A DNA stretch of 54,130 nt from Bacilli bacterium (GTDB lineage Bacteria > Bacillota_I > Bacilli_A > ML615J-28 > CAG-313): positions 1 to 54,130 of the forward strand of contig JAFQRV010000036.1 of assembly GCA_017409905.1 (NCBI GenBank), in the 5' to 3' direction. Shown here piece by piece: positions 25,095 through 32,586 of this stretch (the first letter of the stretch is position 1; every line of letters starts with the position of its first letter). Under the pieces are notes generated by a model. That model saw nothing but the letters and a program-made list of their open reading frames with translations. It searched no databases and had not been told where the DNA came from. A program made the translations under genes and the position numbers.

Positions 25095-25457
25095 ATGAGG
25101 CGAGTGACAATAGAAGATAGAGCTAAAGTTTATAGTATCAATGAGTTAGAAAGATATGTTTCAAACTACAATGATAGAAATAAAAATATAGCAACTCTTA
25201 AAATTGAAGTCGTAGGCTTCAATGCAGATTATTTAGATATAAAGTTAAGAGTATGTGAGGGTTTTACAGTAAATAAGAAATTATGGTTATCAGATTGTAT
25301 TACAGGGTTAGAAAATGGGACAATCTACATAGTAAATCCAAGTTTTGTAAGAAAATACAAAGACCAGAAATGGTATAGAAATTATTATGATTGTCTTCGT
25401 ATAGATGGAGAAATGAAATACTTTGTAGATGGTAATGGTAATAGATATTTAATATAA
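25095..25457 (+). CDS. hypothetical protein, 120 aa
   Basis: AGGGG before the ATG at 25095 (an earlier TTG is too close). The sequence is basic and Tyr-rich with a likely beta-rich core (IATLKIEVVGFNADYLDIKLRV) and a closing YFVDGNGNRYLI. Unknown family. It lies 12 bp after the preceding gene. Confidence 0.65.
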   Translation: MRRVTIEDRAKVYSINELERYVSNYNDRNKNIATLKIEVVGFNADYLDIKLRVCEGFTVNKKLWLSDCITGLENGTIYIVNPSFVRKYKDQKWYRNYYDCLRIDGEMKYFVDGNGNRYLI

Positions 25458-25508
25458 TCTATCAAATTGATAGAATGTGTATTTAATGATAAATAAGGAG
25501 AGTTTTAT

Positions 25509-25724
25509 ATGGCAAATGTAATTAAAAGAGGGACAACTCGTATGTTGGTAGAGTTTTTAGATTTAGGATATATCAACAAATATGGTCAATTCACAACTCT
25601 TGAAAGATTAGGTAATGATGCTGATTTTGTTGGTCGTGACTTACAAGGTAATTCATATAGATTTATGCAAGGGATTATAAGAAATAACCCCAATATTAGA
25701 GTTGTTGAATGTTATAAGAATTAA
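25509..25724 (+). CDS. hypothetical protein, 71 aa
   Basis: ATAAGGAGAG before the ATG. A small basic protein (MANVIKRGTTRMLVEFLDLG...) with a GRDLQGNSYRFMQG segment. No signal peptide. Unknown. Same operon. Confidence 0.6.
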   Translation: MANVIKRGTTRMLVEFLDLGYINKYGQFTTLERLGNDADFVGRDLQGNSYRFMQGIIRNNPNIRVVECYKN

Positions 25725-25747
25725 AAAAATTAAGGGAGTTGTTAATA

Positions 25748-26206
25748 ATGAGTACAAGAGCAGTAATTGGTGTAGTCCAATATGATGGTAGTTTTTTAGG
25801 CGCTTGGCAATGGTGTGATGCGGGTTATATTATAGATAAATTAAATAAAAAGTTTATAGATGATAAATCAGTAAAAGAGTTATTATCAGTTGGTATGTGG
25901 AAAGCTATGTATGGTGCAAGAGAGTTCAAAAAGTATTTTCCAATTTCAAAAATAGATGGTAATGTAGCATATACTGATAATCACGATTTTACAAGTAAAG
26001 CATTTATTGTTAATAATGTGTTTTTAACAATTGAGAGAGGCGCAAGATATGATACTTCACCAAGAGTATATAAGAATGTAGAGGAAGCATTTGGTCAAGA
26101 TATAAACTATATATATATTTATTTTCCTCAATTACATAGGTGGAAGAAATATGGTAATTTGAGAGCATTATATAATGATGGTTTAGTATCAAGACCACAA
26201 TGGTAA
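25748..26206 (+). CDS. phage-type MSTRAxIG protein, 152 aa
   Basis: The start at 25748 after GGGAGTTGTTAATA yields MSTRAVIGVVQYDGSFLGAW, which closely matches the opening of a protein family common in phages and plasmids (MSTR-x-IG ... DG ... G). The function of the family is unknown to me. The rest is aromatic, with several Tyr/Lys-rich stretches. It supports a mobile origin for this operon. Confidence 0.7.
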   Translation: MSTRAVIGVVQYDGSFLGAWQWCDAGYIIDKLNKKFIDDKSVKELLSVGMWKAMYGAREFKKYFPISKIDGNVAYTDNHDFTSKAFIVNNVFLTIERGARYDTSPRVYKNVEEAFGQDINYIYIYFPQLHRWKKYGNLRALYNDGLVSRPQW

Positions 26207-26413
26207 TAGATTGGGTATTCCTCTCTATCCTCTCTATAATTTATTTTGGTAATCACTTACTTTATATACACTTTTTTATTCTCATTCAAGTCCTTATATG
26301 TGCGGCATCTTCGGATGCCGCACATATAAAGGGCAAGGAGAATTGAATGTATAGAGTATTGTAGATAAATGAGTTATTTGGTAAAAGAATATAGAATTAA
26401 GGGGTTGTTTAAT
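26207..26413 (+). other. intergenic region with hairpin
   Basis: No gene is visible. It holds TCCTCTCTATCCTCTCTATAA (read in two parts as two inverse copies of the TATAGAGAGGA motif, 26219-26238) and the hairpin at 26295-26328. Confidence 0.4.
26295..26328 (+). terminator. 15-bp hairpin closed by a C(UUCG)G tetraloop, no T-run
   Basis: TATATGTGCGGCATC pairs perfectly with GATGCCGCACATATA around TTCG, an exceptionally stable RNA loop. No T-run follows. Confidence 0.75.
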
Positions 26414-26644
26414 ATGAGAGTAGATTTTCAAAAGAAAAATGGTAAATGGCATGTATTTTTTAATAATGATGGTAGGGACACATATTTTCCTTCTTTATTT
26501 AGTGATGGTTTAACATACAATGAAATCAGGAAAACATTAAGAGATAAATATGGTATATCAGTTCCATATTCAAAAGACCTTTGCTTGATACATAGAGCAA
26601 ATGGAATAGAAAGTTATAGATATGAGTGTTTTCAAACATTGTAA
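26414..26644 (+). CDS. hypothetical protein, 76 aa
   Basis: AAGGGGTTGTTTAATATG sets the start. A basic beta-rich small protein (MRVDFQKKNGKWHVFFNNDG...) with a Tyr/Phe-rich middle. It could be a compact nucleic-acid-binding domain, but nothing proves it. It lies 28 bp before the next gene. Confidence 0.65.
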   Translation: MRVDFQKKNGKWHVFFNNDGRDTYFPSLFSDGLTYNEIRKTLRDKYGISVPYSKDLCLIHRANGIESYRYECFQTL

Positions 26645-26672
26645 TAAATAATATTGTAAGGGGTTGTTAAAT

Positions 26673-26888
26673 ATGAAAAGGTTAAATAATTGGTTAAAAG
26701 CGAATGGAATAACAGATATAGAGTTTGGGGCTTCAAAAGATAGTTATATGGGTAAAATACCTGCAATTTATGAAACAAAAAAGCCAGGACAAACCAGAAG
26801 AAGATTGATTTATAAAGCTCCTTCATTTGGAGAATTGACAGAGTGGGTATGTCGTGCATATGGTCTTGATATAAAGAGCAGACCATAA
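26673..26888 (+). CDS. hypothetical protein, 71 aa
   Basis: AAGGGGTTGTTAAATATG sets the start. The short chain is basic (KKPGQTRRRLIYKAP) with an N-terminal helix MKRLNNWLKANG and a C-terminal helix EWVCRAYGL. No known family. The charge suits nucleic-acid binding. Confidence 0.6.
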   Translation: MKRLNNWLKANGITDIEFGASKDSYMGKIPAIYETKKPGQTRRRLIYKAPSFGELTEWVCRAYGLDIKSRP

Positions 26889-26911
26889 TTGTAAGAATGA
26901 TTATATTGTAT

Positions 26912-26937
26912 GTAGGAGCAGATAGTCCTGCTCCTAC
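26912..26937 (+). terminator. 10-bp hairpin before the 26969 gene, no T-run
   Basis: GTAGGAGCAG pairs with CTGCTCCTAC around ATAGTC. A competing pairing TATGTAGG/CCTACATA lies just outside. It is only 31 bp before a start codon, so it may control translation or RNA ends. Confidence 0.55.
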
Positions 26938-26968
26938 TCCCTACATAATTCGTGAAGGAGTGTTATCT

Positions 26969-27499
26969 ATGAAATATGATTATATCTTAAAGTTTAATTG
27001 GGTAAACGGTGAGCCTATAAGTCCTTATACAGTAGATGGTCATAGAAAAGATATTATATATTTTATGGTAATATCACCAGATGGTAGGGACAGTAAACTC
27101 GTTCCTTTCAGTTGGTTATGTAATAATCAAGATAGAATTGCTTGTATGCAAATCACAAGTGATAATCAAGTAGTTTATTCTGATGAGTGGTATGAGAATA
27201 GAAGACCAAAGAAAAACTTAAAGAAAGCAGATATACCTATCTTACTAAATATGGGTTGTTCTGAAGAAGAAATTGAGCAAATAAATAATACAGTTTACTT
27301 AACAGATTATACCTATAGAGATGATAGTGGTACATATAATATTTCAGCAAAAAGAGCCAGAGAAATCTTGGGAGATGAAGAGTTTTTAAGTGGTTTAGCA
27401 AGAAGTAGTTTTCATTATAATTCAGGCAGACATTCAAGTAATGGTTATGTTTCGTTTTGTTCAAAAAGATATTTTGCAGTAGATGGTATTGTTTTATAA
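26969..27499 (+). CDS. hypothetical protein, 176 aa
   Basis: GTGAAGGAGTG before the ATG at 26969. The protein has a beta-rich first half (YILKFNWVNGEPISPYTVDG) and a helical acidic second half with an SEEEIEQINNT stretch. No signal peptide. Its stop lies 13 bp before the next ATG. Unknown family. Confidence 0.65.
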   Translation: MKYDYILKFNWVNGEPISPYTVDGHRKDIIYFMVISPDGRDSKLVPFSWLCNNQDRIACMQITSDNQVVYSDEWYENRRPKKNLKKADIPILLNMGCSEEEIEQINNTVYLTDYTYRDDSGTYNISAKRAREILGDEEFLSGLARSSFHYNSGRHSSNGYVSFCSKRYFAVDGIVL

Positions 27500-27512
27500 A
27501 GGAGTGTTAGCA

Positions 27513-28592
27513 ATGAAATACATATTAAAAACAGAAGTAAATGGTAATGGAAATAAAGTATTTTCAAAACAGAGAATTGGCAAAGGTTTTCTTTATATAG
27601 CAGTAGATGAAAATAAAAAGAAAATCGAAGTTGAAAAAGATTGGGTATTATTTAATAAAGATAATATTGTTAATTTGGGTGTAGATAAGAATGATGGTAT
27701 TTATCCTATTGACATAGAAAAGGCAGAAAAAGAAATTAAGTCAGAGGAAAAGTCCACCCCCTCTTACTCTGTTAAAGTTACAGTAATGAACTATGATAAT
27801 CGTAATAGAGTTGATGTCTATTCAGAGGACACAGACAAAGGGGTTTATGATGCCAAAAATATCGTGGGTATAAAGTTTGTTTCTCAAAACGGAGCAGAAC
27901 TTGAAACAAAGGATTTTTTTAATTCCTCATTCAAAAACTACTTCTCTTTCTTCTTCCTCTCACCTAACAGGATTAAAAGATTTACATATAGGACAGGCAT
28001 CAATAAGGTAAAACAAGAACTTCCAAAATTAAAAGTATGTATATATTCAGATAGGGGTTATATTGCAAACGAAACAAAAGAATATTTGTTGGTTGATATG
28101 TCTTTATTAGATATTCAAAATGGTACTTTTTCTATAGAGAGGAATGAAAATGATGTGCATACTGACATTACAGCAGTAATGAAATGTCGTTTGAATGTAA
28201 AGTCAGAAGAAAACTCAACAGTATATCTTAAAACATCTTGCTTTTTTAATGAAGCTAACAGAGTAGAATATGAAATAGACGGTAATGTAAAGTCAGTATT
28301 CAGTAAATATTTAGATACAGTTCGTTATGGATTGGGTAGATATACAGACTTAAATGAAATTGATGGATTATCTAAAAAGGTTAAAAATGCTGTGAAGTGT
28401 TTTGACTATATCAATGGTATGTGGAGTAAATGGTTGAGTGAGTTGACTAATACTTCTTTGAAAGAGTATTATTTAGATTTATATAATAGTGGTAAATTGC
28501 AGCATTTAAATATAATTCCTTTGTATATGGACGATAATATTAACAAGGCCATAAACTCTTTAAAAAAGATTTCAGAAGGTATAAAAAGATAA
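27513..28592 (+). CDS. hypothetical protein, 359 aa
   Basis: AAAGGAGTG before the ATG at 27513. The first 20 residues (MKYILKTEVNGNGNKVFSKQ) resemble the start of the preceding protein (MKYDYILKFNWVNG), hinting that the two share an N-terminal domain. The centre is lysine-rich and beta-like, and the C-terminus is helical (KEYYLDLYNSGKLQHLNIIP). No signal peptide or known motif. It is the last gene of its operon, before the terminator at 28647. Confidence 0.65.
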   Translation: MKYILKTEVNGNGNKVFSKQRIGKGFLYIAVDENKKKIEVEKDWVLFNKDNIVNLGVDKNDGIYPIDIEKAEKEIKSEEKSTPSYSVKVTVMNYDNRNRVDVYSEDTDKGVYDAKNIVGIKFVSQNGAELETKDFFNSSFKNYFSFFFLSPNRIKRFTYRTGINKVKQELPKLKVCIYSDRGYIANETKEYLLVDMSLLDIQNGTFSIERNENDVHTDITAVMKCRLNVKSEENSTVYLKTSCFFNEANRVEYEIDGNVKSVFSKYLDTVRYGLGRYTDLNEIDGLSKKVKNAVKCFDYINGMWSKWLSELTNTSLKEYYLDLYNSGKLQHLNIIPLYMDDNINKAINSLKKISEGIKR

Positions 28593-28646
28593 AAGGTTTT
28601 AGAAACATTGTCAAATCAATGAAAATAAATAATTTGTATAATTAAA

Positions 28647-28684
28647 ATAGAGATTGTTGTTGTTTCAATGACAATCTCTATTGT
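28647..28684 (+). terminator. terminator after the 359-aa gene
   Basis: AATAGAGATTGT pairs with ACAATCTCTATT around a 13-base loop, followed by GTTTTATAATTTTTT. Confidence 0.8.
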
Positions 28685-28799
28685 TTTATAATTTTTTGCA
28701 GAATATTTTAATCTAACCTCTTCCTTCGTTAAATTGGTATCATTCATATTTCTTTATTCGTAGAAAATCTGCAAATATTTTTCAACACTACCATATCGT

Positions 28800-28828
28800 T
28801 TGCAAACAAGGATGAAATGTGATATAAT
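28800..28828 (+). promoter_or_regulatory. lipoprotein gene promoter
   Basis: TTGCAA (28800-28805), 17 bp, TATAAT (28823-28828). A TTTGCAGA/TCTGCAAA inverted repeat lies upstream, around 28695-28775, and could be an operator. Confidence 0.65.
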
Positions 28829-28862
28829 TCTGGTATTAATTTGTAATTTGGAGTTGTTTTAT

Positions 28863-29543
28863 TTGAAGAAAGTTATATTATTTGTATTAGCAGCAGTAAT
28901 GGTATTCTCCTTATTAGGTTGTGATGCACAACCAACAAAGAATGTAAATGAGGTGGTAGACAACAATGCTGACGACTTGAAGAGAGAAAGTTCCGTTGAT
29001 GAAGGTAAACCAGAAGAAACAGAAAAGCCTATTGAAGAAGCAAAAGAAACTGAAGCTCCTGTCGTTGATGAGAATAAACTTATTGATGGTGAGGGATGTA
29101 TGTATGAGATAAATGCAAAATACACATTTCCTAATAGTGAATTGACACTAAAAAGAATAAAATTAAAGAAGGAGTATTTTGGGTATTTAATGTTCTTTGA
29201 TTTTGATATAAAAAATACATCAAATAGTCCTATATCGTGGAGATTACAGGATGATGATAACCATTTTGGAGATATAGATGCAGGAAAACTTGAAAACAAG
29301 GACATAGGTGGTAATGATAATTTTTATGATGAAGATTTTACAGGTAATCGTGTGGATTATTCCTTACTCACATTAAATCCAAAGGAAGTGTATAGTTGTT
29401 ATAAGTTAGGTATTTTTCAAAACTACACGATAGATATGGAGTGGATTGACTTGAAGGAACGAGAACCTATGACAATTACCTTGTATTATAAAGAGAATGA
29501 TATTAAATATCCTTTTGAAATTAAGTTAAATCAGGAACAATAA
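28863..29543 (+). CDS. lipoprotein with immunoglobulin-like domain, 226 aa
   Basis: Start TTG at 28863 after GGAG. The first 20 residues end in the lipobox LLGC, so the protein is probably lipid-anchored outside the membrane. An acidic linker (EETEKPIEEAKETEAP) follows, then about 140 residues with a beta-sandwich pattern (LTLKRIKLKKEYFGYLMFF, DIKNTSN) resembling the DUF4352/DUF5105 type. A single-gene unit with its own promoter. A surface sensor, adhesion or exclusion role is possible but unproved. Confidence 0.75.
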   Translation: MKKVILFVLAAVMVFSLLGCDAQPTKNVNEVVDNNADDLKRESSVDEGKPEETEKPIEEAKETEAPVVDENKLIDGEGCMYEINAKYTFPNSELTLKRIKLKKEYFGYLMFFDFDIKNTSNSPISWRLQDDDNHFGDIDAGKLENKDIGGNDNFYDEDFTGNRVDYSLLTLNPKEVYSCYKLGIFQNYTIDMEWIDLKEREPMTITLYYKENDIKYPFEIKLNQEQ

Positions 29544-29559
29544 TTCTCGTATAATAAGA

Positions 29560-29588
29560 AAGGGCGGAACTTTTGCAGTTCCGCCCTT
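29560..29588 (+). terminator. terminator of the lipoprotein gene
   Basis: AAGGGCGGAACT pairs with AGTTCCGCCCTT around TTTGC, then ATCTTTT. Confidence 0.85.
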
Positions 29589-29750
29589 ATCTTTTAGAGT
29601 GTTATTAGTTATTGGAAAAAATTAGTTTTAATTGGTTTATGAGTATATTATAACATATATTTTAGTATTAATCTATGGGTGTGAAATGGTTTTAATCTTC
29701 CTTTAATGTTCCTTGTTTTTATTGTTAAATCAATTATTTTCAATTTTCTC

Positions 29751-29779
29751 TTGGCTAAAGTGAAAAAGTACGGTATCAT
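29751..29779 (+). promoter_or_regulatory. promoter of the 29825 gene, AGTACG type
   Basis: TTGGCT (29751-29756), 17 bp ending in AAAGTACGG, TATCAT (29774-29779). The last spacer bases match the promoters at 41863 and 53527. Confidence 0.65.
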
Positions 29780-29824
29780 CATATGGCTCACTCTACCCAT
29801 TTTAAGAGAAAGGAGATGGTGACT

Positions 29825-30571
29825 TTGGAAGCAAAGTTAAGTATGTTATTAAAATCAATAGCAAAAGATTTGAAGATTAAGAACAAAGACAAATGGGTAA
29901 AAGACAGATTGGCTAATTGTCAGATAGCAGTTTTTAACCCTTGCAGCAAGTATAATAAGGAAATCCATTTGTTAAGTCGTAAGGACATACCCTTTGGAGT
30001 AGTTGATAACTTCTTCAATACAGCAGAGTTTGTATTATTTATAAGTCAGAACATTCCAGAGGATAAGTTGACAGAATATCAGGTTTATACCTTTAATGAC
30101 GTAGATAATGAAATATTTATTGGGTACTTAAAGGATGTCCTGCAACTGCATTTGGATAACCTAACTGCTTTTAAACTTTATTTCAAATGGAAGCCTGTTG
30201 ACCTCAAACTTATCAATGATAGTGGTACTTGGAAAATTGGTGATGATATTGGTGAATGGGATAAAAACTTTGAGCTTGTTTTTGACTTCTATGAAATCGT
30301 GTTAGTTAATCGAAGTGGTAAGGAAATTATGGTAGATGTTCCTTACAGGTCTTGGCATAAAGAAAGTATCGAAGATTGGTTATTGAAATATAATGACCTA
30401 ATCATAGATAATAAGGATGCCTTTATTGACTGTGGTGAAGAAACTTGGATATCTGATACAGTTTTGGTAAAGAAAAACGGTGAGTATTTACCTTATAGGC
30501 TTATCAGGTTAGGAGAAAAATATTTAATTGAATGGGTAGTACAAGATAGAAAAGAGCAGAATGACAATTAA
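29825..30571 (+). CDS. hypothetical protein, about 248 aa
   Basis: AAAGGAG (29809-29815) lies nine bases before a TTG at 29825, which is preferred over an ATG at 29783 without a ribosome site. A mixed alpha/beta protein with a basic N-terminus (SIAKDLKIKNKDKWVKDR) and aromatic patches (FKLYFKWKPVDLKL). No signal peptide. Unknown family. It is expressed from an AGTACG promoter and stands alone between terminators. Confidence 0.65.
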   Translation: MEAKLSMLLKSIAKDLKIKNKDKWVKDRLANCQIAVFNPCSKYNKEIHLLSRKDIPFGVVDNFFNTAEFVLFISQNIPEDKLTEYQVYTFNDVDNEIFIGYLKDVLQLHLDNLTAFKLYFKWKPVDLKLINDSGTWKIGDDIGEWDKNFELVFDFYEIVLVNRSGKEIMVDVPYRSWHKESIEDWLLKYNDLIIDNKDAFIDCGEETWISDTVLVKKNGEYLPYRLIRLGEKYLIEWVVQDRKEQNDN

Positions 30572-30585
30572 AAATGGTTGTCGTG

Positions 30586-30612
30586 GGAGGTGCATCTGGT
30601 GGATGCACCTCC
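30586..30612 (+). terminator. hairpin after the 248-aa gene
   Basis: GGAGGTGCATC pairs with GATGCACCTCC around TGGTG, then TCTTTCG. The loop-proximal GCATC/GATGC pairing recurs in the hairpins at 24466 and 26295. Confidence 0.7.
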
Positions 30613-31009
30613 TCTTTCGTGTTTGGAGTAATTTTTGATAAGTAATTGAAAAGTGATGTTTGTTGAGTAATGATAAAGAATATTAGGGTTTTACTTTTAA
30701 TGGTAAGTAGTTAAAAATAGGAGTTTTCTTTGTCATTACTATGCCTTCGTGATTTCTTTATTATTGCTGAATAAATAAGTGAAGGTAATATTTTTCTTTT
30801 TAAAAAGGTAATAAAAGTTTAAAAAAGTAATATTTTTCTGAAGCAAAAGGTAATATTATTTTAAAAAATAAAACTTTTTATAATTTTTTGAAGAATTATC
30901 AAGGTTTTAGTAGTTTATATATAGGAAAAGATATTTTTTCAATTTTTTTCAATTTTTTTGTCCCCATTTTGCTATTTTTAACGTTATATATATAGAAGGG
31001 TTGATGAGT
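30613..31009. other. AT-rich intergenic region
   Basis: Long A and T runs and no gene. It contains GTAATATTTTTCT twice (about 30790 and 30825) and ends in CGTTATATATATAG (30982-30995), one of three similar elements. It could hold an AT-rich melting region of an origin, which I cannot test here. Confidence 0.35.
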
Positions 31010-31114
31010 ATGCTAAAAATTGCAAAAGAAAAAGCTGCTAACCAAGTAGCAGCTTATGACAAACCAATGCTGGCGAACTCCGTACTTAATTCCGTGTTCA
31101 GTTTTTTTCCATAG
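31010..31114 (+). CDS. possible 34-aa peptide opposite a small RNA
   Basis: ATG at 31010 after GAAGGGTTGATGAGT opens 34 codons (MLKIAKEKAANQVAAYDKP ... NSVFSFFP). The first half is a charged helix and the end is hydrophobic. It overlaps a minus-strand RNA candidate over its whole length. A toxin-like or signalling peptide is possible, but the sequence may only reflect the RNA on the other strand. Confidence 0.35.
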   Translation: MLKIAKEKAANQVAAYDKPMLANSVLNSVFSFFP

Positions 31115-31133
31115 GAAAAGGCCTTGTCAATCC
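31024..31133 (-). ncRNA. small RNA candidate with its own promoter and terminator
   Basis: On the minus strand, TTGACT and TATAAT spaced by 17 bp (31168-31140) would start a transcript near 31133. It ends at the hairpin AAGCTGCTA/TAGCAGCTT (31055-31032) with a T-rich tail (TTTCTTTT). The length is about 110 nt. It contains a TTTTCC/GGAAAA hairpin and ACGGA twice. No reading frame of useful size is present. Antisense to the possible peptide at 31010, so a type I toxin-antitoxin or copy-control arrangement is conceivable. Confidence 0.6.
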
Positions 31134-31139
31134 TCTTTA

Positions 31140-31168
31140 ATTATATCAATTTTTTATTAGTTAGTCAA
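31140..31168 (-). promoter_or_regulatory. promoter of the small RNA
   Basis: TTGACT (31168-31163), 17 bp, TATAAT (31145-31140) on the minus strand. Confidence 0.7.
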
Positions 31169-31218
31169 TAGGTGTAAAAAGTTTTTGAAAAAAGTTGTCA
31201 CAAAATGGCAAGTAAAAA

Positions 31219-31339
31219 GGTTATATATATGTAACGAGTTTTGAAAAAGATTATGTTGCTAATGAATAAGAAAAAATATTTTTAATTTTTTTCTGAAAAA
31301 AGTGACAAAAATCTCTTTCTCATTCGTTATTATATATAG
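31219..31339 (+). repeat. further copies of the GTTATATATATAG element
   Basis: GGTTATATATATG at 31219-31231 and CGTTATTATATATAG at 31325-31339 match the copy at 30982-30995. Each is preceded about 22 bp earlier by TTGTCC, TTGTCA or GTGACA. The copies at 30982 and 31325 are followed by A(A/G)GGGTTGA. Confidence 0.5.
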
Positions 31340-31430
31340 AGGGGTTGAAGAAGGCAGTTTTTTATTTATTATGGGTTTCAATGTAAACAAATCCCAAACT
31401 TTTTCTCGTAAGTCCTGATTACCCCACATC

Positions 31431-31463
31431 GTAGGTAGATACGGGTTTTCCGTATCTACCTAC
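31431..31463 (+). terminator. terminator-like hairpin before the SLOG gene
   Basis: GTAGGTAGATACGG pairs with CCGTATCTACCTAC around GTTTT, then TTCTATTTTA. Confidence 0.8.
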
Positions 31464-31496
31464 TTCTATTTTATATGATTAAAGTAGTGATTTTCA

Positions 31497-31524
31497 TTGA
31501 AAAAACACAATAATATGGTATAAT
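31497..31524 (+). promoter_or_regulatory. promoter of the broken SLOG gene
   Basis: TTGAAA (31497-31502), 16 bp, TATAAT (31519-31524), followed by GGAG before the GTG at 31561. Confidence 0.65.
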
Positions 31525-31560
31525 AGATTATGTAAACTAAATATTGGAGTGTGTTGATAT

Positions 31561-32093
31561 GTGGGTACTCAGTTAACAGAAGCTGAATTAAGACTGCATA
31601 GGGTTTGTTTCACAGGTCATCGACCTGAAAAGTTGCATTATCCTGAAAAGCAGGTAAAAGCATTGTTGAGAGAACAGATAGAAAAGGCCATAGAAGATGG
31701 GTTCACAACCTTTATAACAGGTATGGCAAGAGGTATTGACCTTTGGGCAGCAGAAATTGTTCTTGAACTAAAAAGGAAGCACAAAGATAAGGAATTACAT
31801 TTAATATGTGCCTTACCTCATCCTGACTTTGAGAGCAAATGGAAATTGCCAGATAAAATGAAGTATCATAGTATTCTGAAAAAGGCAGATTTACAAAGAA
31901 CTATCTGCCCAGAGTTTTCTATGAGTGCATATCAAAAGAGAAATATTTGGATGGTGTTATGTAAAGCTTTTCATAAATGGTAAATAAAAGTAATCGTGTA
32001 ATTGCTGCCTATAATGGCGAGAAAGGCGGCACCAAAAATACAATTGACTATGCTTGTAGGGTTGGCATTAATGTTGTTAATATATTTGATTGA
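31561..32093 (+). pseudogene. SLOG-fold (DUF1273/YpsA-like) gene broken by a 26-bp insertion
   Basis: The first 130 codons give a good DUF1273-type protein: VCFTGHRPEKLHY, TFITGMARGIDLWAAEIV, LICALPHPDFESKW, YQKRNIWMV. The frame then runs into LCKAFHKW and a stop at 31981-31983. A different frame continues the family as NRVIAAYNGEKGGTKNTIDY ... INVVNIFD to a stop at 32091. Removing 26 bp (31956-31981), which are flanked by a direct repeat ATGGT, joins the halves as WMV-NKSNRVIA. The inserted bases form a near-perfect palindrome. These proteins bind nucleotide-like ligands, and relatives act in stress or defence. Confidence 0.85.
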
Positions 32094-32126
32094 TAGGTAA
32101 GTTCGTTTTGAACTTACCTATTTTTA
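32093..32126 (+). terminator. terminator after the SLOG pseudogene
   Basis: ATAGGTAAGTTC pairs with GAACTTACCTAT around GTTTT, followed by TTTTAG. Confidence 0.85.
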
Positions 32127-32285
32127 GTGTAAATATTTTAAGTAAATAGTTAAAAGTTTTTAAGTACTGTCCTGTTTTATGGACATCACCTTGTTTATAC
32201 TGAGTATTAGAATGGGTAATTTATAATCTGTGTTTATCGAAAGTAATATTTTTTCTATCGTTTACGATATATTTTCTACAATTTA

Positions 32286-32314
32286 TTGAAATCACAATAC
32301 ATTTATGGTATAAT
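32286..32314 (+). promoter_or_regulatory. promoter of the XRE-hsd operon
   Basis: TTGAAA (32286-32291), 17 bp, TATAAT (32309-32314), 50 bp before the regulator gene. Since the XRE product is next, autoregulation is likely. Confidence 0.75.
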
Positions 32315-32363
32315 AAATATATTGATGTTTAAAAATCAAGTTATTAATTAGGTAGGTGTAATT

Positions 32364-32570
32364 ATGATTTCGTATAAGCCATTTAGAGTTTTGGTAGCAG
32401 AAAGAAATCTTAAGGTTAGTGATATATGTAAGGAACTTAATATATCCCCTAACACTATGGCAAAACTGAATAGCAAAACAGATGATGGTGAGCCTATATC
32501 ATTAAAGAACATAGAAAAATTATGCAAATATTTTGGTGTTTCAATAGACCAAATCGTAGAAATCATTTAG
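32364..32570 (+). CDS. XRE/Cro-type HTH regulator, 68 aa
   Basis: Single helix-turn-helix domain of the Cro/YozG type (VSDICKELNISPNTMAKLNS, then ISLKNIEKLCKYFGVSIDQI). It sits 16 bp before hsdM with its own promoter. It probably controls expression of the restriction system, like the controller proteins of type II systems, by holding back HsdR until the DNA is methylated. Ribosome site AGGTAGGTG. Confidence 0.85.
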   Translation: MISYKPFRVLVAERNLKVSDICKELNISPNTMAKLNSKTDDGEPISLKNIEKLCKYFGVSIDQIVEII

Positions 32571-32586
32571 TTAGGAGGATAATCAA

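Noticed and set aside
32348-32566. Minus-strand frame opposite the XRE regulator
   Set aside because: Lies exactly opposite a well-supported HTH gene and has no ribosome site.
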